NCBI RefSeq assembly: GCF_029873635.1
Contig: NC_080418.1
Location: forward strand, 15,603,562 to 15,667,561
DNA from: Malania oleifera
Taxonomy: Eukaryota > Streptophyta > Magnoliopsida > Santalales > Ximeniaceae
Length of the DNA: 64,000 bases
Direction of reading: 5' to 3'
The notes beneath the pieces were generated by a model. The model had not been told where the DNA came from and did not search any database. It worked only from the letters and a program-made list of their open reading frames with translations. Of this stretch, positions 47,403 through 59,007 are shown one piece after another. The number at the start of each line of letters is the position of its first letter. Within the stretch, counting starts at the first letter, position 1. The translations under genes and the position numbers were made by a program.

Positions 47403-47450
47403 CCTAAAAAACAAATAACTAAACTCAGAAACTATTGACCTGAGGGAGAA

Positions 47451-49603
47451 TGTTGACCTTATAGGTTACGCCCAGTTTGATTATGACAAATACTCATTCT
47501 ATCTAATGAGTGTTTGAGACTTTATGCAGGAACTTAAATTGACAGATCATAATGCACATGGAGAGAGTGAAGCTTAAAGATCAAATTTCTATTGAAGACT
47601 CAATTTCTTATGTTGTAATATAGTTCATTTATGTAAAGGGTCTGTAATAGTAATTAGGGCTTTTGTATATAATAATCACACGTCACATGCATGGTCAAAT
47701 ACGTAAGCTCATAATACAAATAACCTTAGAATGACCTTAGGGTTTACCCTTTGGTCAACCGACACCGAATTATTTCGGTGTCTTCAAATTGGATCTAAAG
47801 AGACCTCAGGACACTCACCCGTGCACTTATATATGTTAGACACATTGAATAGGGTGTTTGTGAATCAAAATAGGACCGAAATGCACACTTTATGCACTTT
47901 CGATCGACTGACCCATGTAGTTCATTTTGCCCCGGTCGACCAAATCCAGTTTGGTCAACAAAATTGACCTTGTCCCGGTCGAACGAACTATATAGTTCAA
48001 TTAGCCCCCAGTCGACCGAAACCTCCTGAAGTCAACATTTTGACTTCCTGGTCGACCGAGCCCAAATTGTATTCCAACTGTTTGGTCGACCGAGGGTCCT
48101 CAGGAGAAATCCCAACTTTCTGGTTGACTGAATCACTCAGTTCAAATCATCCTAGTCGACCGAACCTCAGTAAAACTAAAAAATCACCTCGAACATGCAC
48201 TTCCGATCGACTGAGTCCCAAGTTCAAAAATAGGCCGGTCGATCGAGCCATATGAACTTCGGTCGATCGAAATGGTTCTGGTCGACTAGGCCTTTCGGGT
48301 TGCTATGAATTTTTACCGTGGTTAATATTTTTAAAATAGGATTAAAATGGCTAATACATCATTAAACTTTTCTAATAATACCATTCTTGTCCCTAACAGT
48401 AAAAATTCTTGGGGTATCTATATATCACTTTATTTGGGAAAATTAGTAACTTGATTAACATACAAAATCCAAATATTTTCTCTCAAGCAAAACTCTCACT
48501 ACTATTTCTACTCTCTCTAAAACCACTCAACCTTACCTTCTTCAATTCTATATATCATTTGTAAGTGTATTGAGTGTTGATGTTAAAAGGCTTGCTCTCT
48601 CATTGTTGTGTGTTTGAATCAATTTTCATTGAGAGCTAAATCTAAGTGTTCTTAGGGGGCTTTTCTCATAAGCCTATCTTAAGAAGACTTTCCTAAGTTT
48701 ATGAGTATTGCATTTGTATTGCAATATCTTAGGAAGCTTGTATTTGTTTTTGGCTTGCAAAAATATTTTCAAACTTACCCAAATATCTTGTGGGATTTAT
48801 ATTGATATATTTGTGAAAAGATATTTGTGTTTGTGATATTAATCTTTGTGGCAATATTTATTCAAGTATACATCATTTGTTGAATACAAAGATTACATAG
48901 CTTTTGCAAACCAAGCATATACACTATATTCGTGATTGAGACATCCTACTAATTGACACACTTAAGACTCACTTGACATCTTGTGTGAACATGTTTGATT
49001 GAATATTTTGAGATACATAGATTGTTGACACTCATGTACTCATTACATTGATAGAAAATAAATTTGAGAGTTGAACTATTTAGACCACACTGAGTTTACG
49101 TATTAAATCATTTGTGGTGTATGTGATTGAACGCATTTGGGTACAAATCTGCTGTACATGAAAGCACTTTTGTATTATACCATTTGATTGTAAATCTGAG
49201 TGTTTCCAGGTATGGCCTAAGGGGGCGTTAATCCAGCCCGGTAAGGATTGTTGTAAAGGTTAAGGTCAGCCCTATGCTGATTGACCTGGTTTGTATAGGT
49301 GCCGCTCCACCCGTTTAAGTGAGCAAGTTATAGTGGTAATCCTTGTGCTTGTTAGCCAAGGCGGGGACGTAAGCAATTGACCAAACCTCGATAACATCTC
49401 TGTGTGTCACTTTTACTTTACTTCTTTCTAGTGCATGTGGTGTTGAGTAAATTGCTTTATTTAAATTCTAATATATTTACTTTACTTGCATAGGATTGTC
49501 CTTAAGGTTGTGAGCATACTGGTGTTAGAACATTTACCTAGAGATTAAATTTAAAACTACCAATTCACCCCCGCCCCCTCTTGGGATCACGGTAAAGCTA
49601 ACA
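47451..49603 (+). mobile_element. 2.15-kb solo LTR, second copy, inserted in the minus Tekay leader
   Basis: tgttgaccttataggttacg ... ggtaaagctaaca, 2153 bp, homologous end to end with the layer-3 LTR (24418-25233 plus 34862-36202). It lies between the primer site and gag of the minus Tekay element. Flanks are gagaa and gaaac, which do not form a clean 5-bp duplication. It holds the ggtcgaccgaac array (47897-48290), TATA 48417-48426, the U5 module (ggcggggacgtaagc, then ccaaacctcgataac) near 49362-49402, and caattcacccccgcccc near the end. Open frames inside are not genes. Confidence 0.87.
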
Positions 49604-49895
49604 GAAACCCTTCAATATACATATCACCCAACCAAAATAGTATATACTCCTAATTAATTCATCTCTCTTGATCTTAATTCAAGGTTCAATCTTGCAACCT
49701 AGATACCCAACCCGACGATATTTTACCATGACTTTCCTGAAATCGTCACCCTAGGAAAATCACACAAACCACCATGGAAGTCCTGCATCTAGACTACAAA
49801 ACCAGACCTCAAATACCCTTATCCTATACTCTGGTATTATTACTGCTACATTCTAGAGTCTACAGAACCTAGTATTCTAGGCTCTGATACCAAAC
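49604..49895 (-). other. Leader and primer-binding site of the minus Tekay element
   Basis: ggctctgatacca at 49880-49892 is the reverse of the iMet primer site tggtatcagagcc, three bases from the LTR. The rest matches the plus element's leader (27640-27930) in opposite orientation, including the stretch around ccaccatggaagtcctgcat. Confidence 0.88.
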
Positions 49896-51951
49896 TGTAA
49901 CAACCTGCTTATCTTATCATATAGTAAAACATAATCAATAAAATAGTCAACCTGAAACCCATGGGTAACGGGGACACCTGTCATACACAGCGGAACCTAG
50001 GTAGCAATAAATGTAAATCATCATTCTTATAACCACAAAATATTTAATACCAGAGCTAACTACAATCTACAATAATACTGTATTCATATACAACCTCAAA
50101 ATATCAAAAATACAGCTAGGATCCCAAAACAACAATCTCCTGACCCTAGCTCAAACTTACCCTCCTAGCAGGGTAGTACAATCGACTTAAAGGCGTCACG
50201 CTCCTCCGGTCTTTCTAGGTTTCTCGAAAATCATTTAATGTTCAGGGGTAAGACACTTCTCAGTAAGGGAAAATAAACTAAATATAGTTGTGTAGCAACA
50301 TGAATATTTAATGATAATATAGATATAGAGTACATTTTCCATACCAGAAAACATTAATCATTTAATAACTGCATAAACGTATACCTTCATATTTTAATAA
50401 ATCATACTAATCATAACTGTTTGGTATAGCTAATAATACTGAAAACATACCCAGGATGAAAAGCTAGCTAATGTCATGTATTACCCCCCATGACGGGTTG
50501 TGCAGCCCGAAGACGAGACCTGAAAATGGCTAGCCGACCACTACCGAGTCAAAAATGTCTTTAAGTACGATGGGCCCGCCACACCCTAGTCCGAACTGCC
50601 AGGTGGACATCTACAACTCTACACTAAAAGCCACGTCGACTATCCATCTCCCACCCCCTTGTGGGGTCTGAACATAGATATCTGATCTATATAGTTACGG
50701 TACCATGCTCCTCAAACTGAACTAAACTAACATCTAAGTTTTGATAACATATAATACATGATAATATATCGTTTAACATAAATTGATTGATAGAATTTTA
50801 TTTAATTTCATAAATACGGCCTCGCACCGAACATTTCATAAATACGACCTTGTGCCGAACATTTCATAAATATGGCCTCGCGTTGAACATTTCATAAATA
50901 CGGCCTTGTGCCAAAATCATACGTAAAACACAGCCTTGCACCAGCTATCAATCAGCGCCGAATATCTCATATATATCATTCTGAATAAATAAATCAATTA
51001 TCATGTTTTTTCAAAATCATAATGTACTATATTATTGCATAATTCCTGAAAACATGCTTTACTCGTAAAATTTGTCATAACATAATACCTATCATATAAA
51101 ATAATATTCATGTCACACAATGCTGAGTAAAATCATACATTTCATTCTAAAATTACATTTCCTATATAACAGCAGTATTTTCCCAAATATGCATTTTCTC
51201 AATAATATTCAAATATAACACATGCTTTTCTGAAAATTAATTTGCTGATAAATAATACTAATTTGCATGGAAAAATAACTGCTTTAGTTTATTCCCTTAC
51301 CTGACACTGGAAAGAAACCCCCTAAAAATTTCGATCCTACACTCACAGGATTCCCCATTCAACTCCCTAAAAACAATAACTCTCAGAACTAAATTTCAGT
51401 ATTTTTTCATGAATATCATTTCCTACAACTATGAAAAAACTCAATTTGACTTAAAAAGTCTTACCTCAATTCAGGGATGAATTTCAACTTCCTTCCACCA
51501 ACGATCCGCTCCGGCAGATTTGGAGAAAACTTCCTTAGGAGTATCACAGTGGCTTCAGATCATTGATCCGGCGAACAACGAAGCCGAAATCGAAGAGAAA
51601 GGAGAGAGAAACCATAGGGAGGAGAGAAAGAGAGTGTGTGTGTGAGAATTTCTGATTTTTCCTTCATAAAACTGAGTTTCACACTATTTATATACCTAGA
51701 TTTGTCGACGAGACACGTCACCTCATCGACGAGTCCCTGAAGAGTTTTGTCGATGAACCTTCACCCCTTATCGACGAAATTCAGAATTGCCAAAAGCCTC
51801 CTTGGTATTTTCTCATCGACAAGATATACCCTCGTCGATGAGCCTAATTGCCAAAGCGTTCATCGACGAAGTCCACTGCGCCCTCTTTTCAATTCTCATT
51901 TTCCTCTCTCTTAATTATTATTTAAATACCATTATACTTCAGGTCATTACA
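49896..51951 (-). repeat. 5' LTR of the minus Tekay element
   Basis: 2056 bp, tgtaacaacctgc ... aggtcattaca on the plus strand; TG/CA ends intact. It has the gcctcgcgccgaac array at 50815-50965, TATA (minus) at 51684-51693 and better-preserved palindromes (gtcgacgag, catcgacgag, ctcgtcgatgag) at 51700-51870 than the 3' LTR. Confidence 0.92.
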
Positions 51952-53103
51952 CAGGGCAATCTCCACCGTTGATGGGGATCAGAGATCTAACGACTGATAC
52001 AAGGTGCGTCCAAATCGCTAACGTGGCTGAATCACAACCATGTGAGGGAATTTCGATCAAACCGTGGCGAATTGTATACGCATGGATAGACAGCATGGCT
52101 TCATCCGCACCATTCAAGAGAAACACAAAATGAATGGCCTCAATTCTATCGTGCACAACTTCAATCATAGGGTGACAGGAGGTTCCACGTGTCGACATCC
52201 TGCAGCTTCAAGAAGAAACATATTTAAACCCAAATTTTTGCCTCTTCAAATTTTTCATCCTCCCATTTCCTAAGTACTCCCTCTCTCCCTTCCTTTTCTG
52301 CGAACCAGACTCAGAAACCCTAAGGTTTCTGAGATCTTCTTCTCATCTCTCACCCACTATCTTTCCCTCTATATCTCTAAACTCTAATCCTTCTTGAACC
52401 TTACCTATTTCCTCTCCAATCTGAGTCTTCTGAAAACCCCAGCTCTCCAAGATTCCTTCGAAACTCTAAATAAAAAAAAATCAATAATCTCTCTAATCTC
52501 TAAGACCTACAACTCTCTTCTCCTACCTAAACCTCAGACACTCACCGAATCCCTCAGATCACCAACTCGCTAATTTCTCTTTGTTCATTGCAAAACTTAA
52601 ACCAAAAGCCTTAGCTAATTCTCTTCTCGATTTCAAAAGGGCTATGACCTCTCTGGTCATTGCGAGATGAGCTTGAAGATCCAAGCTCCCCCTGAGCTCA
52701 AATAGGTTTGCGATCTAAAGGGTAAGGGTTTGCCTGACTCTCAAAGAAAGTCAAGAAGATAAGCACCTCTCCCCTTCTTATTGATTTTTTTTTATTTCTT
52801 GTTCATATGGTTAGGGTATGGTATGTGAATAATATTATCTTGGCTTTGTTGATTTGGGATACTTCTTGTGCTTGTAGTGCCTTGTGTGTGAATCAGTTAT
52901 GGTTAGGTTTCGGTTGCAGGGTCAAAGATGAAGACGAGTCAAATCGTCTTCAACTTATTGAGTAGCGTCGGGTTAACTCACACGAGTCAACCCGATGGGC
53001 TAAGAGACCTTGGGTAAGTACGAGTGGGCTTGGACACAAGTGGGATTGGATTAGCACATGTTGGCTTTGATTTGATAGTTAGGCCCTTGTCTATGTATTT
53101 CAA

Positions 53104-53255
53104 ATGGGCTTGGGGTCAAATGTTTTTAAAACGGGCTCAAGGGTATTTGAAAAATGGGCTTGAGGTCAAGTGTTTTTAAAAATAGGCTCAAGGGTATTTG
53201 AAAAATGGGCTTGGGTTAAATAGGTGTAGGTTCTAAGGGATTTAAAAGCAGGGGG
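53104..53255. repeat. 50-bp tandem repeat (2-3 units)
   Basis: atgggcttg(a/g)ggtcaa(a/g)tg, tttttaaaa and ggctcaagggtatttgaaaa recur with starts at 53104, 53154 and 53205. The third unit decays after ttgggttaaa. Confidence 0.75.
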
Positions 53256-53536
53256 GCTCTTGGTAAATTTTCAAATGGGCGTGGCTCATGTAAGTTTTAA
53301 AAACAAGATGGGCTCCAGGGCCGGTTTTAAAACAATGGGCCTCAGTAAGCTTCAAAAATGAGCTTTAGGGTTTTAACGGGGGGCCTTGGACTTCGGGTTT
53401 AAAACAGGTTTTGGGTTCGGGTCAAAGGGGGTTGATTCAATCTGGTCTAGGTCGGGGAATGTGAAATGGGCTAGGGGTCTGAACCCAAGTTCAAGTTTGG
53501 GTAAGATCAATGTTGAAACAAGGCTTAGAGGGATTC

Positions 53537-53538
<2 letters not shown>

Positions 53539-53569
<31 letters not shown>
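53539..53569. repeat. (AC)n microsatellite
   Basis: About 15 AC units. Confidence 0.95.
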
Positions 53570-53570
<1 letters not shown>

Positions 53571-55124
53571 TCACCATACAGATTAACAAGATAGGAATGG
53601 GACCTGAAGATTTTACCTTAACGTCCCTTCTCCTCTGGTCTTCTTCTCTAGTGAGCGTGTATAGGGGTTTGGATATTCTACTGTTCCGAATCTCTGTTTC
53701 TTTGCTCCTTCTCTGCTTCTCAATTTCTCTGCTCCTCTTCAACCTTACTGAGCTTCCCCTATGCTTACCAGTCCTTAATCGCTCTCACTTTCTGCAGATC
53801 CTCTCTTTTAGCTCTCTGATTAACCCCTTTTTTTTCTCAATTTCTATAGAACTTCTCTACAATTCTCCCTCTGAATCTCTCTATTTCTATAGAGTTTCTC
53901 CCTCTCTTCCTAATTTCTTTCCTTCTCTCAATGTTTCTAGGGTGTTATTCAGCTCTTCTTTTTTTTTCTTTGCACGGTTTCCCTGATGCTCTTTGATTAA
54001 TCCATACAGTGTGAGTCCTCCCCTATTTATAGGGGGCTTGGGGGTTATTTGGCTCAAATCCTCTCCCGTCCAATAGAATTCCCCTGAGATGGCATGGAAT
54101 ATTTGCTTTTTAACAAACTTATTCCTGCACATGTAAATTTCTAAGTTTTTATTTATTCTCTAACAACTTAATTCTCTCTTTGATGCGCAGAAGAGCTTGG
54201 GGACGTCTTCAGTTATGCCAGATGGCAGTAGGAGAGTGGAGGACTTGTGATTTTCCTTGTATTTTATTTTTATTTTTTTTGTAATTTTTGAATGTACCCC
54301 CGTATGATATCTACTGCAACATTTGTTTGTATCATTCTATAACATTTCTTTTATTTCCCTGTACTTCTCCCTGTATTTTATTTTCAATTTACTTCTGCAT
54401 TTTATTTCCCCTGCAATATTTCTTGTGTATTTGTACTTCACGTGTGCACACGTGCCCTCCCTTTTTCAATAAAATGTGACATTATACATGTTCATAGTTG
54501 ACAAATTTTGACTTAGGAAGCCCACTGGTAATAAAGCAGGACCTTACGTCTCAAACAAAAACTTGGTTTTGAAATTAAAAGACCCACTCAATCTAAGAAC
54601 TTGATTAACATTTGAAAGACCGAATTTAAAAATCTGAGGTCCCAAATTAAAAAATTAAAACTCAATTTTCAAAATAATAGGACTTAATGTTGTAAATTCA
54701 AAAACACCATTAAAGGATTAATTACGGGAGTCTCAACTAATAAAGGAGATTAATTTTGCAACTAAAAGAACCTATACTAGGATTATTATAACTGGTTTTA
54801 CAACTAAAGTCAAGGTGACTTTAAAAAAGAAATCTAACAACTTGATGTGAACATTCTAGAGACTCTATTTTGGAAAATCAAGGACTCTAATTGAAAATTA
54901 TAAAACTCAATTCCAAATGGAAAGAGAAAAGAAATCAATTTTTTGAAGTTTTTTAAAGAACTCAACCAACTGAAATCAAAGAGACTCATTTTTTTAAAAA
55001 TGGAGACTTAGGGTCTTAATTTTTAAAAATCTAGATTATTCATGATTCAAAGTAAAACTTTATTACACCGAGTCTTTTTAGGAGCCCCTAGTAAAAATTA
55101 GGGTGTCTACAGTTGCCCCTCTTA

Positions 55125-56155
55125 TGGCCTAACAAGGCTTACAATTCTTATTTTGATGATAACAAATCACGATAAGTTTGATATGGTTTGTTTCAAGTGA
55201 AACTCTTTCAGGAAGAAGGCAAAGCTTAAATAAACTCCAAGCTCAAATGGATGATAAAGCTCATGATGAATGTCCTATACAAAAGGTTCAAGAAAGAAAG
55301 ATGATCAAAAGCTCAAAGATGATATATGATCATAGAAGAATAAGGACTTACTTGAAGATCAAAAGAATAGAGTTTTAAGGATGTCTGTATATAAGTACTT
55401 CATGTAAATTTCAATATAAATTGAATTGAAGCTCTTATAAATCAAAAGAAACTTAGAAATGTATTTTTTTTTTAAAAACCCTAAAGTATGTTTTAAAATC
55501 AAAGTAAATAAGGTCTTAAAAGAAGAAAAGTTTTTTAAAGAATATAAAGTGAAGCTGAACAGCCAGGCGATTGCCTACATGTGGCAGGCGACTGCCCAAT
55601 TTATAAAAAGAATTTTTAAAGAGGCGGTAGTGTCCCAGGCTACTGCTTGAGCACAACCAGGCGCCTGGGTGGTCAAGCAAGGCAACTGCCTGGGTTCCAG
55701 CAGGCTACTTCTAATATTCTGGATCGTTCAGCGACCTGGCAGGCGACTGCCACTCGAACAAATTTTTAAAATTCTCAATGGAAAGATTTTTTAAATGGAT
55801 TTCTTGGGCACTACTCTTTTGAAAAAACTTGAGGATTGCTCCAAGTAAACTTAGGGGGCAAGGAATTACTTTTAAACATCTATAAATACCCCCAAACTTC
55901 AAAGATTTCTACACCAAGAAATTTTCTAGCAATCAAAGTTATCTAAAAGCTCTCAAACTCTCTTGTGTTCATTCTACTTCAACTACTGAATTGCTGCTGA
56001 TACAAATTCCAAAGTTGAGCCTTCAAAGTTTGAATCTTTCAATACTTGGAAGATATATTTGGTGATCTAAATTCAATTTGAGCTTCAATCTTTTTATATT
56101 GATTTACTTTGAAGTATATTTGTGCTGATCTTGTACTAATCAACTCTATTGTGAG
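55125..56155 (+). repeat. Truncated SIRE-like LTR (5' part)
   Basis: Begins ttatggcctaacaaggctta, like the layer-1 LTR (tattagcctaacaaggcc) and the 59-kb LTR (tgttggccttac). It holds palindrome array B (55562-55751), TATA 55881-55889, and ttgtactaatcaactctattg shared with the other two LTRs (38.25 and 60.2 kb). It stops at about 56155, where reversed copia RT sequence begins, so the U5 half is missing. Confidence 0.7.
55562..55751. promoter_or_regulatory. Palindrome array B (GGCAGGCGACTGCC type)
   Basis: gccaggcgattgcc (55562-55575), ggcaggcgactgcc (55583-55596 and 55738-55751) and four degenerate copies in between, about 130 bp before a TATA box. Arms GGCAG/CTGCC. Confidence 0.75.
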
Positions 56156-57760
56156 AGTTAACAATCTAATGGATGTACTTTTAGAAACCAGAGAAAAAGT
56201 ATCAAAAACATCAAGATCTTTTTTTTTGGCCTTTGGCTACAAGGCGGGACTTATACTTGTCTATTTATCCATCCGGTTTGAGTTTCTTTTTAAGGACCCA
56301 TTTGCACCCAATGGTTTTACATCCATCTCATCATTCACGACCTTTTTCTAGAAAAACCGCATCAAGCGATGTCAATGCATCTTGTAAGGTAATTTGATTT
56401 TCCTCTAAAATATTGACATACTAATCAGGACCAAAGTCCTTCTCGACTCTAGCTCTTTTACTCCTTCTCAGATCAATCTCAAATTTTTTTTTATTCTTTA
56501 AGTTAGGAGTAGATGAGCTAGACTCTGAAACAACATTATTACTATCACTTTTACTCCCACTATCTCTAGTTTTAAACGGAAACTTCTCTTCATGAAAGAT
56601 TGCATCGCATGATTCAAAGATAACATTATTCTCAATGTCTAAAAATCTATAGGTTGTTCTATGAATAGAATATCCAAGAAAAACAGAAGTAGAAGCTTTA
56701 GCACCTAATTTCGGTCTTTTTGGATCTATGAGCCTTACAAAAGCTAAACAACCCCAAACTCTGAGATAAGTTAAAATAGGCTTATGCCCTTTCCAAAGTT
56801 CAAACGGAGTAACTTTGGTCTGTTTGTGTGGCACTCTATTCAATACATGACAAGCAGTTAAAACAGCTTCTCCCCAAAGATTAGGAGGTGCACTTGATTC
56901 TATTAGCATGACATTAGTCAAACCTATTAAAGTTCTATTCTCTCTCTTAGCTATGTCATTTGATTCAAGTGAATAAGGTGGAGTAACTTCATGTATAATT
57001 CCCAAGGATTCTACAAATGAGTTGAATTCAAAAGATTCATACTCACGACCTCTATCACTTCTAATTCTCTTAATTTTCCTACCGAACTGATTTTCAATTT
57101 CGAGGAGGAAATTCTTAAATTTTACAAAAGTGTCACTTTTATTTTTCAACAAATACACTTGCGCAAACTTTGAAAAGTCATCAATAAAAGTGATAAAATA
57201 TCTATTTCCTCCACGAGTTAAAATTTCTTCAAATTCACACAAATCTGTGTGAATTAAGTCTAATAATTCGGTATTTCTTTCAATGCTTTTATGAAGCCCT
57301 CTGGTTATTTTAGCTTTACTACATGATTCACATTTATCAAAATCCTTATCTACATTTGGAATTAATCCCAAACCACTCATGATTCCTGCATATCTACTAT
57401 TAATATGACATAAACGAGCATGCCAAAAACTTAACGAAGAGAGCATATAAACAGAACTTGAAGATGCTATATTGTTATTCTCAATACTGAATTTAAACAT
57501 CCCATCACAAGCATAACCTTTTCCCACAAATATTCTATTTTTAGTAATTACATATTGGTCAGATTCCATGGTTTGTTTAAACCCAGCCTTGTTAAGGAGA
57601 AAATCTGACACCAAATTCTTTCTCATGGAAGGAGTAAAGTATACATCTTTTAATACTAATACTCTTCCAGAAGTAAACTTCAATTCAACCTAACCACTTC
57701 CAAGTACTTGAGTGGTATGTGAATCACTAAGTATAATAGTTTTGGGTTCCTTAAAAGGAG
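56156..57760 (-). pseudogene. Copia protease end, integrase and RT start (minus strand)
   Basis: From about 57760: protease end (SDSHTTQVLG, a TAA stop at 57690-57692, then VELKFTSGRVLVLKDVYFTP). Integrase zinc finger H..H..C..C (FWHARLCHINSR ... CESCSKAK). Core D in HTDLCEFEE and D in RSDRGREYES, but the catalytic Glu is Lys (SNDIAKRENRT where the family has IAERKNRT). A FWGEAVLTACHVLNRVP block and GYSIHRTTYRFLD follow; the frame closes at 56421. Beyond it, 56420-56156 holds decayed RT start (GCKWVLKKKLKPDG, DKYKSRLVAKG) with stops. No 3' part; joined to an LTR fragment at 56155. Confidence 0.88.
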
Positions 57761-58283
57761 TATTGTAGAGACCCAGCTTTTTGTAAATGGGTGGATGCCC
57801 AAAGGAGATCGGTGTATCAATTGTGACAAGAGGTAAAAATTCCTTTGGAGTGAATCCTTGGGCCCTTATCCATTGTTTTTCAACAATTTGTACTTCTAAA
57901 TCTCCCGGCTTAACTCGAAGAATTTTTCCCAAAGATATGGGAGTAAGATGAATACTCTGCCCTAGGAGATTTGTTTCTATCCCATTGTCAAGTTTCTCCA
58001 TATTAGCATAGAAAATCCGTACTACGTTTCGATAATACCCTTTTGCTTGATATGTGATAAATCGTTCCCATCCAATTTCCTTAAAAAGCTCTATGATTTC
58101 AGGAAAATCAAAATTGAAGAATTTAACATTAAGTACTTTACCTAGAATCGATTCTGCTGAAGCTATTTGATTTCTATAGAAAGTTTTGGTGTGAGGAGTT
58201 ACTAAGCACTTCTCTACTTCATCGTTGTTGATTCATGTGGAGGAAGAGGTACCCTTGTTAGCAACCAATTTGATTCGAGGCAT
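57690..58283 (-). pseudogene. ORF resembling the putative plant transposon protein family
   Basis: Minus strand, ATG at 58283 (MPRIKLVANKG), one TGA near 58232, then open to the stop at 57690. The middle, YYRNVVRIFYANMEKLDNGI, and LLGQSIHLTPISLGKILRV resemble the FYANL...L.P..L..ILG pattern of the plant retroelement-associated domain called putative plant transposon protein (PF20167, from memory). Function unknown. Around 57760 it passes without a frame change into copia protease sequence (SDSHTTQVLG), so the two are fused in this copy, probably by a deletion. It follows the SIRE pol end (58616) in the same direction with a 330-bp leader. Confidence 0.5.
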
Positions 58284-58616
58284 GTTTGTTTTGAAGAGTG
58301 AAATTGATAAACCCTAGAATTTTATGCGAAATGATGCAAAGGTTGGGTTTGAATCAGGATCTCAGACGGATTTGGAAGAGAAATCGGTTTGAAAAAGAGT
58401 AGGAATGGAAGATTGTGGAGTGAGAGGAGAAGGGGCAGGTGCCTGAGAGTAGTTAAAAGGACACATAACAGGGTTTTAAACCTTTACCCGTCGCGAGGCA
58501 GTCGCCTCCTACGAGGAGGCAGGCGCCTGTCAACCAAGAAAAGTACCAAGTCAGTTGCATGACAATCGCTTGTCACCCAGGGGGCAGTCGCTTGCCAAGC
58601 AGATTTTCTGTTTAAA
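58284..58616 (-). promoter_or_regulatory. Leader with palindromes between SIRE pol end and the next ORF
   Basis: Four palindromic 14-mers lie at 58495-58508, 58518-58531, 58561-58574 and 58583-58596 (gaggcagtcgcctc, ggcaggcgcctgtc, gacaatcgcttgtc, ggcagtcgcttgcc). On the minus strand these are followed by ttaaaaccctg and a CT-rich leader up to the ATG at 58283. The order (array, TA-rich box, CT-rich leader) mimics the LTR promoters in the window. Confidence 0.5.
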
Positions 58617-59007
58617 TTGCTTCTCGTATATGCATCATTCCTAATTCTCGTCTAATGAATATGAACTGCTCCTCAGAGAGTGGTTTTGTGAATATGTCTG
58701 CTAATTGATTGTTTGTATTGACAAATTCTAGTGTTATGTCCTCGTTTTGTACGTGATCTCTCAAGAAGTGATGTCTTATGTCAATATGTTTGTTCTTGAG
58801 TGAGATACCAGATTTTTTGAAATATTTATGGCACTTGTGTTGTCACACTTTATTGGAATAGATTGATATTGAATTTTGAAATCTATTAATTGTTGTTTTA
58901 TATATAATGTTTGGGCACAACAACTCTCCGCTGCTATGTATTTTGCTTCAGCTGTGGATAATGCCACAAAATTTTATTTCTTTAAAGACCAGGAGACTAA
59001 TGAGTGT

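Larger units (their letters stand above)
40928..51956 (-). mobile_element. Second Tekay-type chromovirus (minus strand), degenerate
   Basis: Element at 40933-51951 read on the minus strand, with flanks cgggg (40928-40932) and caggg (51952-51956), one CpG-type mismatch. 5' LTR 49896-51951, primer site, leader (split by a 2.15-kb LTR), gag, protease, RT, RNase H, integrase, polypurine tract, 3' LTR 40933-42994. Coding parts are close relatives of the 25-35 kb element but full of stops, frameshifts and a deletion in integrase. Its LTRs start differently (tgtaatgacctgaag) from the plus element, so it belongs to another Tekay subfamily and is older. Confidence 0.92.
51952..55111 (+). repeat. Long LTR, second part, possibly Tat/Ogre-type gypsy
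   Basis: Continuation of 39853-40932 after the minus Tekay insertion. CT-rich stretches (52260-52560, 53620-53950), a 50-bp tandem repeat (53104-53255), an (AC)n tract, and an end gtgtctaca at 55103-55111 followed by gttgcccctctt, which resembles the LTR/internal junction of Tat/Ogre elements. A minus-strand TATA-like string (ctataaatagg) sits near 54030. No ORF here is convincing as a gene. Confidence 0.4.

Noticed and set aside
53095..53255. Telomere- or centromere-like satellite
   Set aside because: Only two to three units of about 50 bp, no telomeric TTTAGGG runs; a local duplication inside a repeat.
53386..53986. Open frames across the (AC)n tract and following CT-rich sequence
   Set aside because: Low-complexity translation (HTHTHT, Leu/Ser-rich) without domains; sits in a probable LTR.
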